Part shown: positions 1-11,900 of the stretch, in pieces
Layout of the letters: the number at the start of each line of letters is the position of its first letter
How positions within the stretch are numbered: the stretch's first letter is position 1
Assembly (NCBI RefSeq): GCF_005049235.1
Contig: NZ_SUMD01000015.1
Location: forward strand, 27,462-91,461
Source of the DNA: Rhodococcus oryzae
GTDB taxonomy: Bacteria; Actinomycetota; Actinomycetes; Mycobacteriales; Mycobacteriaceae
Length of the DNA stretch: 64,000 nucleotides
Direction of reading: 5' to 3'
Program-made: the position numbers and the translations under genes
The notes under the pieces: model-generated
What the model was told of the DNA's origin: nothing
The model's database searches: none
Seen by the model: the letters and a program-made list of their open reading frames with translations, nothing else

Positions 1-640
1 CTCGCGGTCGCCCGCTGGCGCCGCGACCGCGGCGTCGACGAGTCCTCTGTCCTGTTGTCCCTCGAGGGGCACGGGCGCGACGACGACGTGATCGCCGGGG
101 CCGACCTGTCCCGCACGGTCGGCTGGTTTACCAGCATCTTCCCGGTTCGGCTCGACCTCGCGGGCGCGGATCTCGACGATGCGCTCGCAGCGGGTCCGGC
201 CGCGGGTGCGGTGGTCAAGGCGGTCAAGGAGCAGTTGCTCGCAGTTCCCGACGGTGGCCTCGGCTACGGCATGCTGCGTCACCTCGGGGAGGCGACCGGG
301 ACCCGGCTGGCCGCCATGGCCGAGCCGCAGATCATCTTCAACTACCTGGGACGCACGGCGTCTGTCGGCGAGCACCTCATCGGCGCCCCGTGGACGCCGG
401 ACGACTCCGTCGGCATCGGTGGATTCATGTCGACCACCGACGGCACGACCCCGCTGTCGGCGACCGTCGAGATCAACGCGGGCATCGAGGGCGAGGGCCC
501 GAACGCGCACCTCGCCGCCTCGTTCACGTTCGCGGGCGGACTGCTCAGCGAGGACGAGACCCGATCGCTCGGGCACTGGTGGGCCTGCGCGCTCGAGGCG
601 ATCGCGACGTTTGCGAGCGGAAGCGACGCAGGCGGATTGA
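1..640 (+). other. Epimerisation domain, C-terminal part (NRPS 1)
   Basis: The block EGHGRDDD followed by [10 protein letters not shown], and the later QIIFNYLG motif, are typical of E domains. The next domain is a DCL condensation domain starting with [11 protein letters not shown], which accepts a D-configured donor, so E and C agree. The module that owns this E domain begins outside the window. Confidence 0.88.
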
Positions 641-3600
641 CGCCGTCCGACCTGAATCTCGTCGAGCTGTCGCAGAAGCAGGTCGACCGGCTCGAGCAGC
701 GGTACCCGAAGCTCACCGACGTGTGGCCGCTGGCTCCGCTGCAGCACGGCATGTACTTCCATTCGCTGCTGTCCTCGGACGTCGACGTCTACACCGCCCA
801 GATCCTGCTCGAACTCGGCGGCGACGTCGATGTCGATCGCCTCCGGACGGCCGGCCAGGCGCTGATCGACCGGCACGAGAACTTCCGGACCGCCTTCGTC
901 CAGGACGAGGACGGGGGCGAGGTCCTGCAGGTGTTGCTGCACGATGCGCAGTTGCCGTGGACGCACACCGACCTGTCGTCGATGGACCCGCAGGCCGCCG
1001 CGGTCGAGGTGGAGCGGATCCTGGAGGCGGATCGGACCACCCGATTCGATCTCGGTTCGGCGCCGCTGACCCGCTTCCACCTGATCAAGACGGCACCCGC
1101 GAAGTGGCTGCTGACGGTCACCAACCACCACATCCTGATGGACGGCTGGTCGACCCCGTTGATCATCCGCGATCTGCTGACCCTCTACGCGGCGGCCGGT
1201 TCGTCCGAGGTGCTGCCGAGGGCCCGCTCGTACCGGGATTTCCTCGCGTGGCTGGCGGCCCAGGATGCCGAGGCCACCAAGGCCAGGTGGCAACGGGTGC
1301 TCGCGGGCATCGAAGAGCCGACCCTGCTGGCGGCCCGCAGCGAGGCGGCCGCGGAGGACGCGGTGCCCGAGGAGGTGTCCGCGGCGTTGTCCGCCGACCT
1401 CGACCGGCGCCTGTCCGAGCTGGGTCGCTCCCTCGAGGTCACCACGAACACGCTGCTGCAGGCGGCGTGGGGTGTGGTGCTCGGCCAGCTCACCGCCCGC
1501 GACGACATCGTCTTCGGGGCCACCGTCTCGGGGCGTCCGCCGGAGTTGGCAGGCGTGGAATCGATGGTCGGACTCTTCATCAACACGGTCCCCGTCCGGA
1601 TCGAGCTCGATTCCCAGGAGTCGGTTGCGGAGCTGCTCTCGCGCGTCCAGCGTGAGCAGTCGGAGACCCTCGGCCATCAGCACATGGGCCTCAGCGAGAT
1701 CCTCACGGCGCAGGGCAAGGGAAACCTGTTCGACACCCTGGTGGTGCTCGAGTCCTACCCCGTCGATCGGCAGGGGCTGACCGAGCACTCCGACATCGCG
1801 GGCATGCGTCTGCTCGATGTCGGGGTCCGTGACGGCTCGCACTACCCGCTCGCGGTTGTCGGACTGCTCGGCGAGACGCTCGAGCTGAACCTCAAGTACA
1901 TGCCGTCGGTCTTCGACCGCGCCGCGGTCGAGGGCTTCCTCAGCCGCCTCGTGCGGGTGCTCGAGGCGTTCGCGGCGGACCAGCATGCGCGCGTCGGCGG
2001 GATCGAGTTGCTCGGGGACGACGAGCGCGCCCGGCTGGTGCCGGTACGGGGCACGGGCGCCGTCGCGGGATCGACTCTGCCCGAGCTGCTCTCGGCCGCG
2101 GCAACGGCCAACCCGCAGTCGGTGGCGCTGGTCGCAGGCGGCCGTGAGCTGACCTATGCCGAACTCGACGAGCGCTCGAACCGGGTGGCTCGCGCGCTCA
2201 TCGCGGCAGGCGTCGGCCCGGAGACGTTCGTGGCGCTGGCGTTGCCGCGCTCGGTTGAATCCGTGCTCGGTGTGTGGTCGGTGTCGAAGGCGGGCGGCGC
2301 GTATCTGCCGATCGACCCGGGTTACCCCGAGGACCGGATCGCCCACATGGTGTCCGATTCGGGTGTGCGTATCGGGCTGACCGTCGCCGCGCACCGCGCC
2401 GGGCTGCCCGAGTCGGTCACCTGGGTCGTGCTCGACGATCCGCAGTTCGTCGCGCGCTGCGAGGGCCTCGCGGCGGGCGCCCTCGCCGACGCGGAGCGGC
2501 TGGCGCCGCTGCGGCTCGAGCACAGCGCCTACATGATCTACACCTCCGGCTCCACCGGGTTGCCGAAGGGCGTCGTCGTCACCCACGCCGGGCTGGCGAA
2601 CTTCGCGAGCGAGCAGCGGGAGCGGTATGCGCTGTCCGCGTCCTCGCGCACGCTGCACTTCTCCTCGCCGAGCTTCGACGCCTCGGTGCTCGAACTGCTG
2701 CTCGCGGTCGGTGCCGGAGCGACGATGGTGATCGCCGGACCGGAGATCTACGGAGGCGAGGAACTCCGCGCTCTCCTGGCGACCGAGGGCGTGACCCACG
2801 CCTTCGTCACCCCCGCGGCGCTGGCGACCGTCGATCCGTCCGGACTCGACACCGTCCGCACGGTCGTCGTCGGTGGCGACGCCTGCAGCCCGGACCTGGT
2901 GGCGCGGTGGTCCGTCGGCCGGGCGATGTTCAACGCCTACGGCCCCTCTGAGGGCACGGTCGCGACCAACATCAGCGACCGGCTCGTCGCGGGTGAGCCC
3001 GTCACCATCGGCGGACCGATCCGTGGCGTGTCGGCCGTGGTCCTGGACGCGCGACTGCGCCCGGTCCCGGTCGGCGTCGCGGGCGAGTTGTACGTCTCGG
3101 GGGTCGCGCTGGCCCGTGGCTACCACGGCCGGGCCGGCCTGAGCTCCGAGCGCTTCGTGGCCGACCCGTTCGGTGCGTCCGGTAGCCGGATGTACCGCAC
3201 GGGGGACGTGGTGCGGTGGATCGAGGCGCCGGGCACCGACACCGGCTTGGCCATCGAGTATGTGGGCCGCAGCGACTTCCAGGTGAAGGTGCGCGGCTTC
3301 CGCATCGAGCTCGGTGAGGTCGACGCCGCGCTCGGCGCCCACGAATCGGTCGACTTCGCGGTCACGGTCGGGCGTCCCGGTCCCTCCGGCGACATACTGC
3401 TGGCCTCGTACGTGGTCCCGGTCTCCGAGGAGGCGGTCGATGCCGCCGAGTTGAAGGAGTTCCTGGGTCAGAGCCTGCCGGGGCACATGGTGCCCTCGTC
3501 GATCGTGTTGCTCGACGCGCTGCCGCTGACGGTGAACGGCAAGCTCGATCGTAAGGCGCTGCCGGAACCCGAATTCGTTTCGGACGCGGGCGAATTCGTC

Positions 3601-5574
3601 GCGCCCGATTCCCCGGTCGAGGAACTGGTTGCCGGGATCTTCGCGGAGGTGCTCGGTCTGGATCGGGTGTCGGCGGCCGATTCGTTCTTCGCCCTCGGCG
3701 GGAACTCGTTGTCCGCGACCAGGGTGGTGGCCCGGGTCAACTCGGCGGCGGGCGCAGCACTCGGGGTGCGCGACCTGTTCGAGGCGTCCACGGTGCGGGA
3801 CCTCGCGGCGCGCGCGGTCAGCACGGACGGACGTGCGCCGCGGCCCGCACTGGCGGCCGGGGATCGGCCGGATCGCCTCCCACTCTCGCTCGCGCAGCAG
3901 CGGATGTGGCTGATCAACCAGCTCGACACCGCCTCGCCGGTGTACAACATCGCGATCGCCGTGCGGCTGTACGGCAGCCTCGATTTCGACGCGCTCGGCT
4001 CGGCCGTGACGGATGTGCTCGCGCGGCACGAATCGGTGCGGACCGTCTACCCGGCGGACGAGGGGGTGCCGCGGCAGGTCGTGCTCCCGGTGTCCTCGGT
4101 CCCGATCGATCTCGACCCGGTGGCATGCGCGGAGGAGGCGCTCACCAGCGGGCTGGTCGAGTTCGCCTCCAACGGCTTCGACGTGACCTCGTCGCCGCCG
4201 CTGCGGACGCGGTTGTTCCAGGTGGGCGATCAGGAGTTCGTGCTCGCGCTGGTCGTGCACCACATCAGCGCCGACGGCGCCTCCATGGGGCCGCTGGCAC
4301 GGGACGTCATGCTCGCCTACGGGCAGCGGGTCACCGGGCAGGAGCCCGGCTGGGAGCCGCTCCCGGTGCAGTACGCGGACTATGCGCTGTGGCAGCGCGA
4401 GGTCCTCGGCGCCGAGGACGACCCCGAGTCACTGGCCTCGCGTCAGCTCGACTTCTGGGAGCGGACGCTGAGCGGCATGCCTGCGTTGATCGAGCTGCCC
4501 ACCGACCGGCCCCGGCCGGCGCGGCAGTCGATGGACGGCGGCAAGGTCGACTTCGAGATCGGCGCGGATCTGCTCGCCCGACTGCACGAGATCGCGCGCG
4601 GCAACGACGCAACGCTGTTCATGGTCACGCACGCCGCGCTTGCGGTGCTGCTCGCCCGTCTGACCGGCGGCGAGGACATCGCGATCGCCACCCCGGTTGC
4701 CGGGCGCGGCGAGGCCGAGCTCGACGGGCTGGTCGGGATGTTCGTGAACACGCTCGTCCTGCGGGCGGGGGTGGACCCGGGCGCGACCTTCACCCAGGTG
4801 GTCCAGCAGGCCAAGAAGGTCGACCTCGAGGCCTACGCGCACGCCGATGTGCCGTTCGACAGCGTGGTGGAGCGGCTCAACCCGGAGCGGTCGACCGCCT
4901 ACTCGCCGTTGGCGCAGGTGATGCTCTCGTTCGAGAACCTGGGGCGTCCGACCCTGGAGCTCCCGGACCTGACGGCGTCGGAGTTCGACAGCGGGTTGGT
5001 CGCGGCCAAGCTCGACCTGCAGCTGACCCTCGTGGAGAACCGGGACGCGGAGGGCAAGGTGACCAGCCTGTCCGCCTCGTTCAACTACGCGGCCGCCCTC
5101 TTCGACGAGGCCACGGTCTCCAGCTTCGCCGATCGGTTCCTGCGCATCGTGACGGCCGTGGCCGATGACGCCGAGGTGATCGTCGGCGATATCGACATCT
5201 GGAGCGCGCCCGTCGACGAGTCGCCGAGCATCGTGGGGCCCACCGTCGACGACCTGCCGGTCCTGGTCGCCGCGGTGGCCGAGGTGGTGCCCGCCGAGAT
5301 CGCTCTCGAGCACGACGGGATCAGCGTCACCTACGGGCAGATGGACGAGCGCCTGAAGCTGCTCACCGCGTCGCTCGCCGACCGCGGCATGGCGGTCGAG
5401 GCCATCGTCACGACGGCCCTGACCAGCCTGGTGCCGACCATCCTGCTCGCGGCGGGCGGCAGCGGTGCGGGCGACGGCTTCGCCGACGTGGTCGACCGCC
5501 TGGTCGCCGACGCCGCGGCAGCGGCGGCACGACATTCGAAGGATCCGATGGTTCGCCTTGTGACCGGTCACTGA
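1..5574 (+). CDS. Non-ribosomal peptide synthetase, 3' part (E)-C-A-PCP-C-A remnant
   Basis: Partial at its 5' end: the frame is open from base 1, and 1,857 residues are visible. Domains in window residues: C-terminal part of an epimerisation domain (1-210, with the E-type block LEGHGRDDD and [10 protein letters not shown]); DCL-type condensation domain (about 220-675, HHILMDGWS near 375); adenylation domain (690-1195, [32 protein letters not shown]); peptidyl carrier (GGNS, phosphopantetheine Ser1236); LCL-type condensation domain (about 1290-1730, HHISADG from His1420); then a stump of the first ~65 residues of an A domain (1755-1821) and a short alanine-rich tail. It has no A-PCP for its last C domain; these lie on the next protein, so a module is split between subunits. 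The ten-residue A-domain code, aligned by eye to GrsA PheA, is DALFVGAVAK; the amino acid was not assigned. It makes an internal stretch of a peptide whose preceding residue is D. Confidence 0.95.
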   Translation, partial: LAVARWRRDRGVDESSVLLSLEGHGRDDDVIAGADLSRTVGWFTSIFPVRLDLAGADLDDALAAGPAAGAVVKAVKEQLLAVPDGGLGYGMLRHLGEATGTRLAAMAEPQIIFNYLGRTASVGEHLIGAPWTPDDSVGIGGFMSTTDGTTPLSATVEINAGIEGEGPNAHLAASFTFAGGLLSEDETRSLGHWWACALEAIATFASGSDAGGLTPSDLNLVELSQKQVDRLEQRYPKLTDVWPLAPLQHGMYFHSLLSSDVDVYTAQILLELGGDVDVDRLRTAGQALIDRHENFRTAFVQDEDGGEVLQVLLHDAQLPWTHTDLSSMDPQAAAVEVERILEADRTTRFDLGSAPLTRFHLIKTAPAKWLLTVTNHHILMDGWSTPLIIRDLLTLYAAAGSSEVLPRARSYRDFLAWLAAQDAEATKARWQRVLAGIEEPTLLAARSEAAAEDAVPEEVSAALSADLDRRLSELGRSLEVTTNTLLQAAWGVVLGQLTARDDIVFGATVSGRPPELAGVESMVGLFINTVPVRIELDSQESVAELLSRVQREQSETLGHQHMGLSEILTAQGKGNLFDTLVVLESYPVDRQGLTEHSDIAGMRLLDVGVRDGSHYPLAVVGLLGETLELNLKYMPSVFDRAAVEGFLSRLVRVLEAFAADQHARVGGIELLGDDERARLVPVRGTGAVAGSTLPELLSAAATANPQSVALVAGGRELTYAELDERSNRVARALIAAGVGPETFVALALPRSVESVLGVWSVSKAGGAYLPIDPGYPEDRIAHMVSDSGVRIGLTVAAHRAGLPESVTWVVLDDPQFVARCEGLAAGALADAERLAPLRLEHSAYMIYTSGSTGLPKGVVVTHAGLANFASEQRERYALSASSRTLHFSSPSFDASVLELLLAVGAGATMVIAGPEIYGGEELRALLATEGVTHAFVTPAALATVDPSGLDTVRTVVVGGDACSPDLVARWSVGRAMFNAYGPSEGTVATNISDRLVAGEPVTIGGPIRGVSAVVLDARLRPVPVGVAGELYVSGVALARGYHGRAGLSSERFVADPFGASGSRMYRTGDVVRWIEAPGTDTGLAIEYVGRSDFQVKVRGFRIELGEVDAALGAHESVDFAVTVGRPGPSGDILLASYVVPVSEEAVDAAELKEFLGQSLPGHMVPSSIVLLDALPLTVNGKLDRKALPEPEFVSDAGEFVAPDSPVEELVAGIFAEVLGLDRVSAADSFFALGGNSLSATRVVARVNSAAGAALGVRDLFEASTVRDLAARAVSTDGRAPRPALAAGDRPDRLPLSLAQQRMWLINQLDTASPVYNIAIAVRLYGSLDFDALGSAVTDVLARHESVRTVYPADEGVPRQVVLPVSSVPIDLDPVACAEEALTSGLVEFASNGFDVTSSPPLRTRLFQVGDQEFVLALVVHHISADGASMGPLARDVMLAYGQRVTGQEPGWEPLPVQYADYALWQREVLGAEDDPESLASRQLDFWERTLSGMPALIELPTDRPRPARQSMDGGKVDFEIGADLLARLHEIARGNDATLFMVTHAALAVLLARLTGGEDIAIATPVAGRGEAELDGLVGMFVNTLVLRAGVDPGATFTQVVQQAKKVDLEAYAHADVPFDSVVERLNPERSTAYSPLAQVMLSFENLGRPTLELPDLTASEFDSGLVAAKLDLQLTLVENRDAEGKVTSLSASFNYAAALFDEATVSSFADRFLRIVTAVADDAEVIVGDIDIWSAPVDESPSIVGPTVDDLPVLVAAVAEVVPAEIALEHDGISVTYGQMDERLKLLTASLADRGMAVEAIVTTALTSLVPTILLAAGGSGAGDGFADVVDRLVADAAAAAARHSKDPMVRLVTGH
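3868..5574 (+). other. Orphan C domain plus degenerate A-domain stump at NRPS 1 C-terminus
   Basis: The last C domain (HHISADG at 4258-4278) is not followed by its own A-PCP. After it, roughly 5262-5463 encodes [14 protein letters not shown]...DRGM...[11 protein letters not shown], which aligns with the first part of an A domain (the [14 protein letters not shown] region up to the KAGGAY region) and then breaks off; the protein stops at 5574. A paralogous stump opens the next protein. Inference: the stump is kept as a docking element linking C on protein 1 to A-PCP on protein 2. Confidence 0.7.
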
Positions 5575-5699
5575 TCCACAGCAGCGAGCCTCGTCGTGTC
5601 GGTCCCGTATGTTTAGCTGCGGTGATTCGTTGCGTCCGACGGCTCGCTGTTCTGTGATGCGTAAACGAACGAACTAGCTCGAATGCTTCGGAGGAACTG
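5575..5699 (+). other. NRPS intergenic spacer with long-range inverted repeat and strong RBS
   Basis: This 125-bp gap holds a perfect 9-bp inverted repeat (5582-5590 with 5641-5649), helped by an inner GTCGG/CCGAC match (5597-5601 with 5636-5640). Folded in RNA it would bring the stop of gene 1 close to the start region of gene 2. GGAGG at 5690-5694 sits 5 nt before the TTG start at 5700. No convincing promoter was seen, so the two genes are probably co-transcribed. Confidence 0.5.
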
Positions 5700-5960
5700 T
5701 TGTCTGCTGCGGATCTGACTCGATCGATCGCCGCTCTCGCCTCGGACCGCCCGGACACGATCGTAGTGTCGGTCGACGGTATGTCGGCGACGTATCGGGA
5801 GCTCGGTGAGCGTCTGCAGCTGCTGGCGGGGGCACTGTCCGATCGCGGGATGGATGCCGATGCCATCGTGTCCGTGGTCCTCACCGGTCTGGTTCCGACG
5901 ATCGTTGCCGCCGAGGGTGGCATCGGTGGCGTGCTCGACAGGATCCACGCCGACGCCTCC
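5700..5960 (+). other. N-terminal A-domain stump (candidate docking element)
   Basis: Residues 1-85 contain DGMSATYRELGERLQLL...DRGM...LVPTIVAAEGG, paralogous to the C-terminal stump of the preceding protein (about 29 of 51 aligned residues identical by eye). It resembles only the first strand-helix part of an A domain. A complete A domain starts again at about residue 108, so this is an addition rather than a truncated enzyme. Confidence 0.65.
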
Positions 5961-8900
5961 ACCCTCGACATTCCCGAGGAAGCCGCCGAGGCGCCAGCCG
6001 ACGGATGGCCTTTGGTCTCGGCAGTCGCCTTGTGGCAGGAGTGGGTCGAGCGCGATCCCGAGGCGGTCGCCGTCGTCGAGGGCGGCCGCCCGACCACCCG
6101 TGGTGAGCTCAACCGCAGGGCCAACCAGTTGGCGCGGGAACTCGCCTCCCGTGGGGTGCGACCCGACGACGTGGTCTCCCTGATCGTTCCCCGTTCACTC
6201 GAGTGGATCGTCGGCATGCTCGCGGCGTGGAAGCTCGGCGCCGCCTACTCGCCGCTCGACCCCGCATGGGCCATCGAGCGGACCGAGGGGCTCATCGAGG
6301 CGAGCGGGGCAAGGGCCGTGGTCGCACTGAGCGGCTGGCCCGCGCTGGCGGACGCGCCCTTCGAGGTGACGGTCCTCGACGATCCCGACACCGTGGCACG
6401 CCTCGAGGCGCACGAGGCGACGGATCTGGATCGGGATCCGTGGATGGACGACGACGCGGGCCTGCGACTGGCCTATGTCATCTCGACGTCGGGATCGACC
6501 GGCCGTCCGAAGCCGACGCTGGTGCCGATGCGCGGCGTCTCCAACACCTTCCAGGCCTACCGCCGCATGCTGGACTTCGGTGCCGGCACCGGCGTCCTGA
6601 TGGCGAACTCGCCGCTGTTCGACCTGACCCAGAAGAACATCTGGGTCGCGCTCGCGTACGGCGGCGCGCTGCATCTGTCCGAGGACGGCTTCGACCCGCA
6701 GCCGATCCTGCGTCAGATCGGTACCGGGGACGTCCAGATCGCCAACATGGCGCCGAGCGCCTTCGAGGTGCTGGCTGACCTCGACACCGAGGGCGTGCTG
6801 ACCAACCTGGGCGCCGTGATCCTGGGCGGTGAGCAGATCCGGCCCGCCGCGTACAACGGGTTGATCGGCACGCAGACGCGGATGATCAACAGCTACGGTC
6901 CGACCGAGGCCTCCGACGTCACATCGATCTACGAGCTGGACCTCTCCGCCCCTGACGCCGAACAGGGCCAGATCCCGATCGGTACCGCCTGGGAGGGAGT
7001 GGATTACCACGTCCTCGACGGCCGCCTGCGGCCGGTGCCCGCGGGTATCACGGGTGAGCTCTACATCGGTGGCAACGCGGTCGGCCGCGGCTACGGCGGC
7101 ATGACCGCTCTGACCGCGTCACGATTCATCGCGAGCCCGTTCGGTTCCGGCGGCGCCCGGCTGTACCGCACCGGCGACCTGGTGCGCGAGCGCAGCGACG
7201 GCGAACTGGTGTTCCTGGGGCGCAGTGACTTCCAGGTCAAGATCCGAGGTCTGCGGATCGAGCTCGGTGAGATCGAATCCGCACTGGTCGCGAATGCCGA
7301 TGTCCTGCAGTCCATTGTCGTAGTGCACGACGACAACCGGGTGCAGCGTCTCGTGGGGTATGTGACCGCGGTCGCGGGCGCGACGATCGAGACCGATCAG
7401 GTGCTTGCCGACGTGGGCCGGACCCTGCCTGCGTACATGGTTCCCGACCTGCTGCTCGTGCTCGACGAGATGCCGCTCAACACGAGCGGAAAGATCGACC
7501 GGAAGGCGCTGCCGCGCCCGCAGTTCGAGTCGCATTCCGATCACTACCGGGAGCCGTCGACCCCGGCCGAGATCGTGGTGGCGCAGATCTTCGGCGAGAT
7601 CCTCGGCATCGAGCGGGTCGGCGCCGACGATTCGTTCTTCGAGATCGGCGGCAACTCGCTGTCGGCGGCTCGGGTGGTGGCGCGGGCCAACGCGGCACTC
7701 GGCTCGGACGTGAATCTGCGCGAGGTGTTCGATGCACCGACGGTGGCCGGGCTGGCCGCCCTCGCGGCCGCGGGGGCGGGGACCGGTCGTCATCGGCCGG
7801 AACTCGTGGCGCTGCCGCGACCCGAGCGGATCCCGTTGTCGCTGGCTCAGTCTCGGATGTGGTTCATCAACCAGTTCGACACCTCGTCGCCCGCCTACAA
7901 CCTCCCGCTCGGCATCCGGCTGACCGGTTCCCTCGACACCGAGGCCTTGGCGGCCGCGGTGGCGAGTGTGCTCGAGCGGCACGAGTCGCTGCGCACCGTG
8001 TTCCCGGACGACGGGGACGGTCCGCACCAGGTGGTGCTGCCCGCCGACGGACTCGACATCGATCTGACCCCGGTCCAGGTCCGTGACGAGGCCGACCTGA
8101 TGACCACGCTCGCCGACCTCGCGTCACGGGGCTTCGACGTGACCGTCGAGATCCCGGTCCGGCCGCGCCTGTTCCGGTTGACGGAGAACGAGCACGTCCT
8201 GCTGTTCCTGGTGCATCACATCTCCTCGGACGGCGCGTCGATGGCGCCGCTGGCGAGGGACGTCGTCATCGCGTACTCGAGCTGGGCGAGCGGTCAGGGC
8301 CCGGAGTGGGCGCCGCTCGAGGTCCAGTACGCGGATTTCGCGATGTGGCAGCGCGAGCTGCTCGGTGTCGAGGACGACCCGGAGTCGCTGCTGGCGCGAC
8401 AGGTCGGCTACTGGGTCGACGAGCTCGCCGGTATCCCGGAGGTGCTGCCGCTGCCGACCGATCGCCCGCGTCCCGCGGTCATCTCCATGGAGGGCGCTCG
8501 GGTCGAGTTCGAGATCGGTCAGGATCTGCACGGCCGGTTGCTCGAGCTGGCCCGCGAGCACGAGGCGACCCTGTTCACCGCCGTGCACGCCGCGTTCGCT
8601 GTGCTCCTCTCCAAACTGTCCGGCACGGACGACATCGTCCTCGGTACCCCCACCGCGGGTCGCGGCGAGCGTGAACTCGACGACCTCGTCGGCATGTTCG
8701 TCAACACCCTCGCGCTGCGGACCGTGGTCGACCCGGCCAAGACCTTCGTCGAGATGCTTCGCAGCACAAGGGAATCGGACATCGGTGCGCTTGCGCACGC
8801 GGACGTACCGTTCGAACGCCTGGTGGAGCTCCTCGCGCCCGAGCGGTCGACCGCGCACTCGCCGATCTTCCAGGTGGTCATCGCGCTGGAGAACACCGAG

Positions 8901-11900
8901 GCCGCGGTCCTGGAACTGCCCGACCTCGTGGTCGGCGAGGTCGACCCGGGCGTGACCTTCGCGAAGTTCGACCTGCAGCTCTCGGTGGGCGAGAAGGCCG
9001 ATCAGTCGGGGATGACCGGCACCCTGGTGTACGCGACCGACCTGTTCGACGAATCCAGCGTGCGCACCCTCGGGGAGCGGTTCGTGCGCCTGCTCGAGGC
9101 GGTCACCGCCGACCCGTCGGTTCCGGTCGGCAACGTGGAGATCACCAGCCCGGACGAGCGCCGGGCCCTCACACCCGTGCGTGGCGCGGATTCCGCGGCG
9201 CCGGTGTCACTGGCGGCGCTACTGACCTCCGGAGCCGCGGAACGCGGTGCCCCGGCCCTGGTCTCCGGCGACCGCGTGGTGTCCTACGGGGAGCTCGACG
9301 ACCGGTCCAGCGCCCTTGCCCGGGTGTTGATCTCGCACGGGGCCGGCCCCGAGACCTTCGTGGCACTCTCCCTCGCGCGGTCGATCGAGTCGGCGGTCGC
9401 GGTGTGGGCGGTCGCGAAGACCGGCGCGGCGTTCGTGCCGATCGATCCCGCCTATCCCGCCGACCGGATCGAGCACATGGCCTCGGACTCGGGGGCGACG
9501 CTCGGCCTGACCACGACCGGGGCGCTCGCCGGACTGCCGTCCGGCGTGCGCTGGCTGGCGATGGACGACCCTGGCTTCCTCGCGGACTGGAACGCCGAGC
9601 GTACTGATCCGATCCTCGACGCCGATCGCACCACGGCTGCGCACGTGGACAACCCGGCGTTCATGGTCTACACCTCCGGCTCCACCGGGCTCCCCAAGGG
9701 CGTCGCGGTCACGCACACCGGCCTGGTCAACATCGTTGCCGAGCACCAGCAGAAGTTCGGTGTGCAGGCCACGTCCAGGGTGCTGCACTTCGCGTCGCCG
9801 AGCTTCGACGGCGCGGTGTGGGAACTGCTGATGGCCTCGGTCGCGGGCGCGGCCGCTGTCATCGTGGCACCGGGCGTCTACGGCGGCGACGAGCTGCGCG
9901 AGGTGATGTTCGAGCAGCGGGTCACGCACGGCTACACGGGACCCGCCGCGTTGAACACCGTCGATCCCACCGGGCTGGTCGACCTGGAGTCGATCTCGGT
10001 CGCGGGTGAGGCGGTCAGCCCCGAGCTGGTGGCCAAGTGGGCGCCCACCTATCCCTTCCGGAACCTGTACGGCCCCACCGAGACCACCATGATCGCGACC
10101 ATCTCGGAACCGATGGTGACGGGCGCGCCCGTCACCATCGGTGGCCCGATCCGCGGGGTGTCCGCGGTGGTCCTCGACGGGCGACTGCGCCCGGTCCCCT
10201 TCGGTGTGACGGGTGAGCTCTATCTCGCGGGCCCGGCGCTGGCCCGCGGCTATCACGGCCGCTTCGACCTGACCGCGTCCCGGTTCGTGGCCGACGTGTC
10301 CGGATCGCCGGGTGCCCGGATGTACCGCACCGGTGACCTCGTCCGCTGGGTCGACCGGTCGGTCTCGCGGGACCGATCCCGGCTCGAGATCGAGTACGTG
10401 GGGCGCAGCGACTTCCAGCTCAAGGTGCGCGGCTTTCGGATCGAGCTCGGTGAGATCGACGGCGCACTGGCGGCGCACGAGTCCGTCGACACCGCGTACA
10501 CGATCGGCAGGGAGGGACCGGCCGGTGCCACCGTGCTGGTGTCCTACGTCGTGCCGGTGCCCGGTGCCGCGCTCGCGGACCGCGAGCTGACCGAGTTCGT
10601 GTCCCGTTCGCTTGCTCCGCACATGGTGCCGTCGGCGATCGTGGTGATCGACGCGCTGCCCGTGACGATCAACGGCAAGGTGGACCGGAAGGCGCTGCCG
10701 GAACCGGACTTCGGCTCGGCCGCGGAATCGTATGTCGCTCCGTCGAATGCGACGGAGGAACTCCTGGCCGGCCTGTTCGCCGAGGTGCTCGGCGTCGACC
10801 GGGTCAGCGTCGCCGACTCGTTCTTCGCGCTGGGCGGCGACAGCATCGTCTCGATCCAGTTGGTGGCCAGGGCGAAGGCCGCGGGCGTGCTGATCAAGGC
10901 AAGGGATGTCTTCGAGCGCAAGACCGTCACCGGTCTTGCCCAGGTCGCCACGACGGTCGCCGAGGCGGGCGTCGCGGTGCTGGAGGAGCTACCTGGCGGC
11001 GGGGTCGGCGACATGCCGCTGCTGCCGGTGGCGCGCTGGGCGCTGGAGAACGGCGCGGCGTCGCGGTTCTCCCAGGCGGTGTTGCTGACGGCGCCGCTCG
11101 GACTCGACCGCGGCACCCTGGCGGCGACGGTGCAGGCGGTGCTCGACCAGCATCCGATGCTGCGGTCGGTGCTGGCCTCCGCGGACGGGGGCGCACCCGT
11201 GCTGCGCGCCCGTGAGCTCGGTGCGGTCGACGCGAACTCGGTGATCGACCGGATCGAGTTCGATTCCGAGAATGCCCCCGGCAGTGCGGGATTCGAGCGG
11301 ATCGCGGCTGCGGCACTGGGCGCGGCCGCGGACCGACTCGACCCCGCCGCCGGTGCGATGGTGCAGGTCGTCTGGTTCGATCCGGCATCGCAGCTCGGCG
11401 AGGCGAACGGACGCCTGCTCCTGGTGCTGCACCACCTCGTGGTGGACGGCGTGTCCTGGCGCCTGCTGGTGCCCGCCCTCGCCTCGGCCTGGGGCCAGAT
11501 CGTCGCGGGCGGTACGCCGAGCTTCGAGCCCGAGGTCACCTCGATGCGCCGGTGGGCGCACGCCCTCACGGACGAGGCACTTTCGGACTCTCGGGTGGCC
11601 GAACTCGGTTACTGGCGTGAGGTTCTGGCGACGCAGGAGGCGCCGATCGGATCACGTCCGCTCGACGCGCGGCTCGACACTGTGGCGACCAGGGGACAGG
11701 TCTCTCTCGAGTTGCCTGCCGATGTGACCGACGGGCTCCTCACCGGGGTGCCCGCCCGATTCCGGGGCGGCGCCCAGGACGGACTGCTCGCGGCCCTCGC
11801 CGTCGCCGTCGCCGCGTGGCGGCGAGCCCGCGGCGGACGCGGAGCGGCGGAGTCCTCGACCCTGATCACCCTGGAGGGACACGGCCGTGAGGACCAGGTC

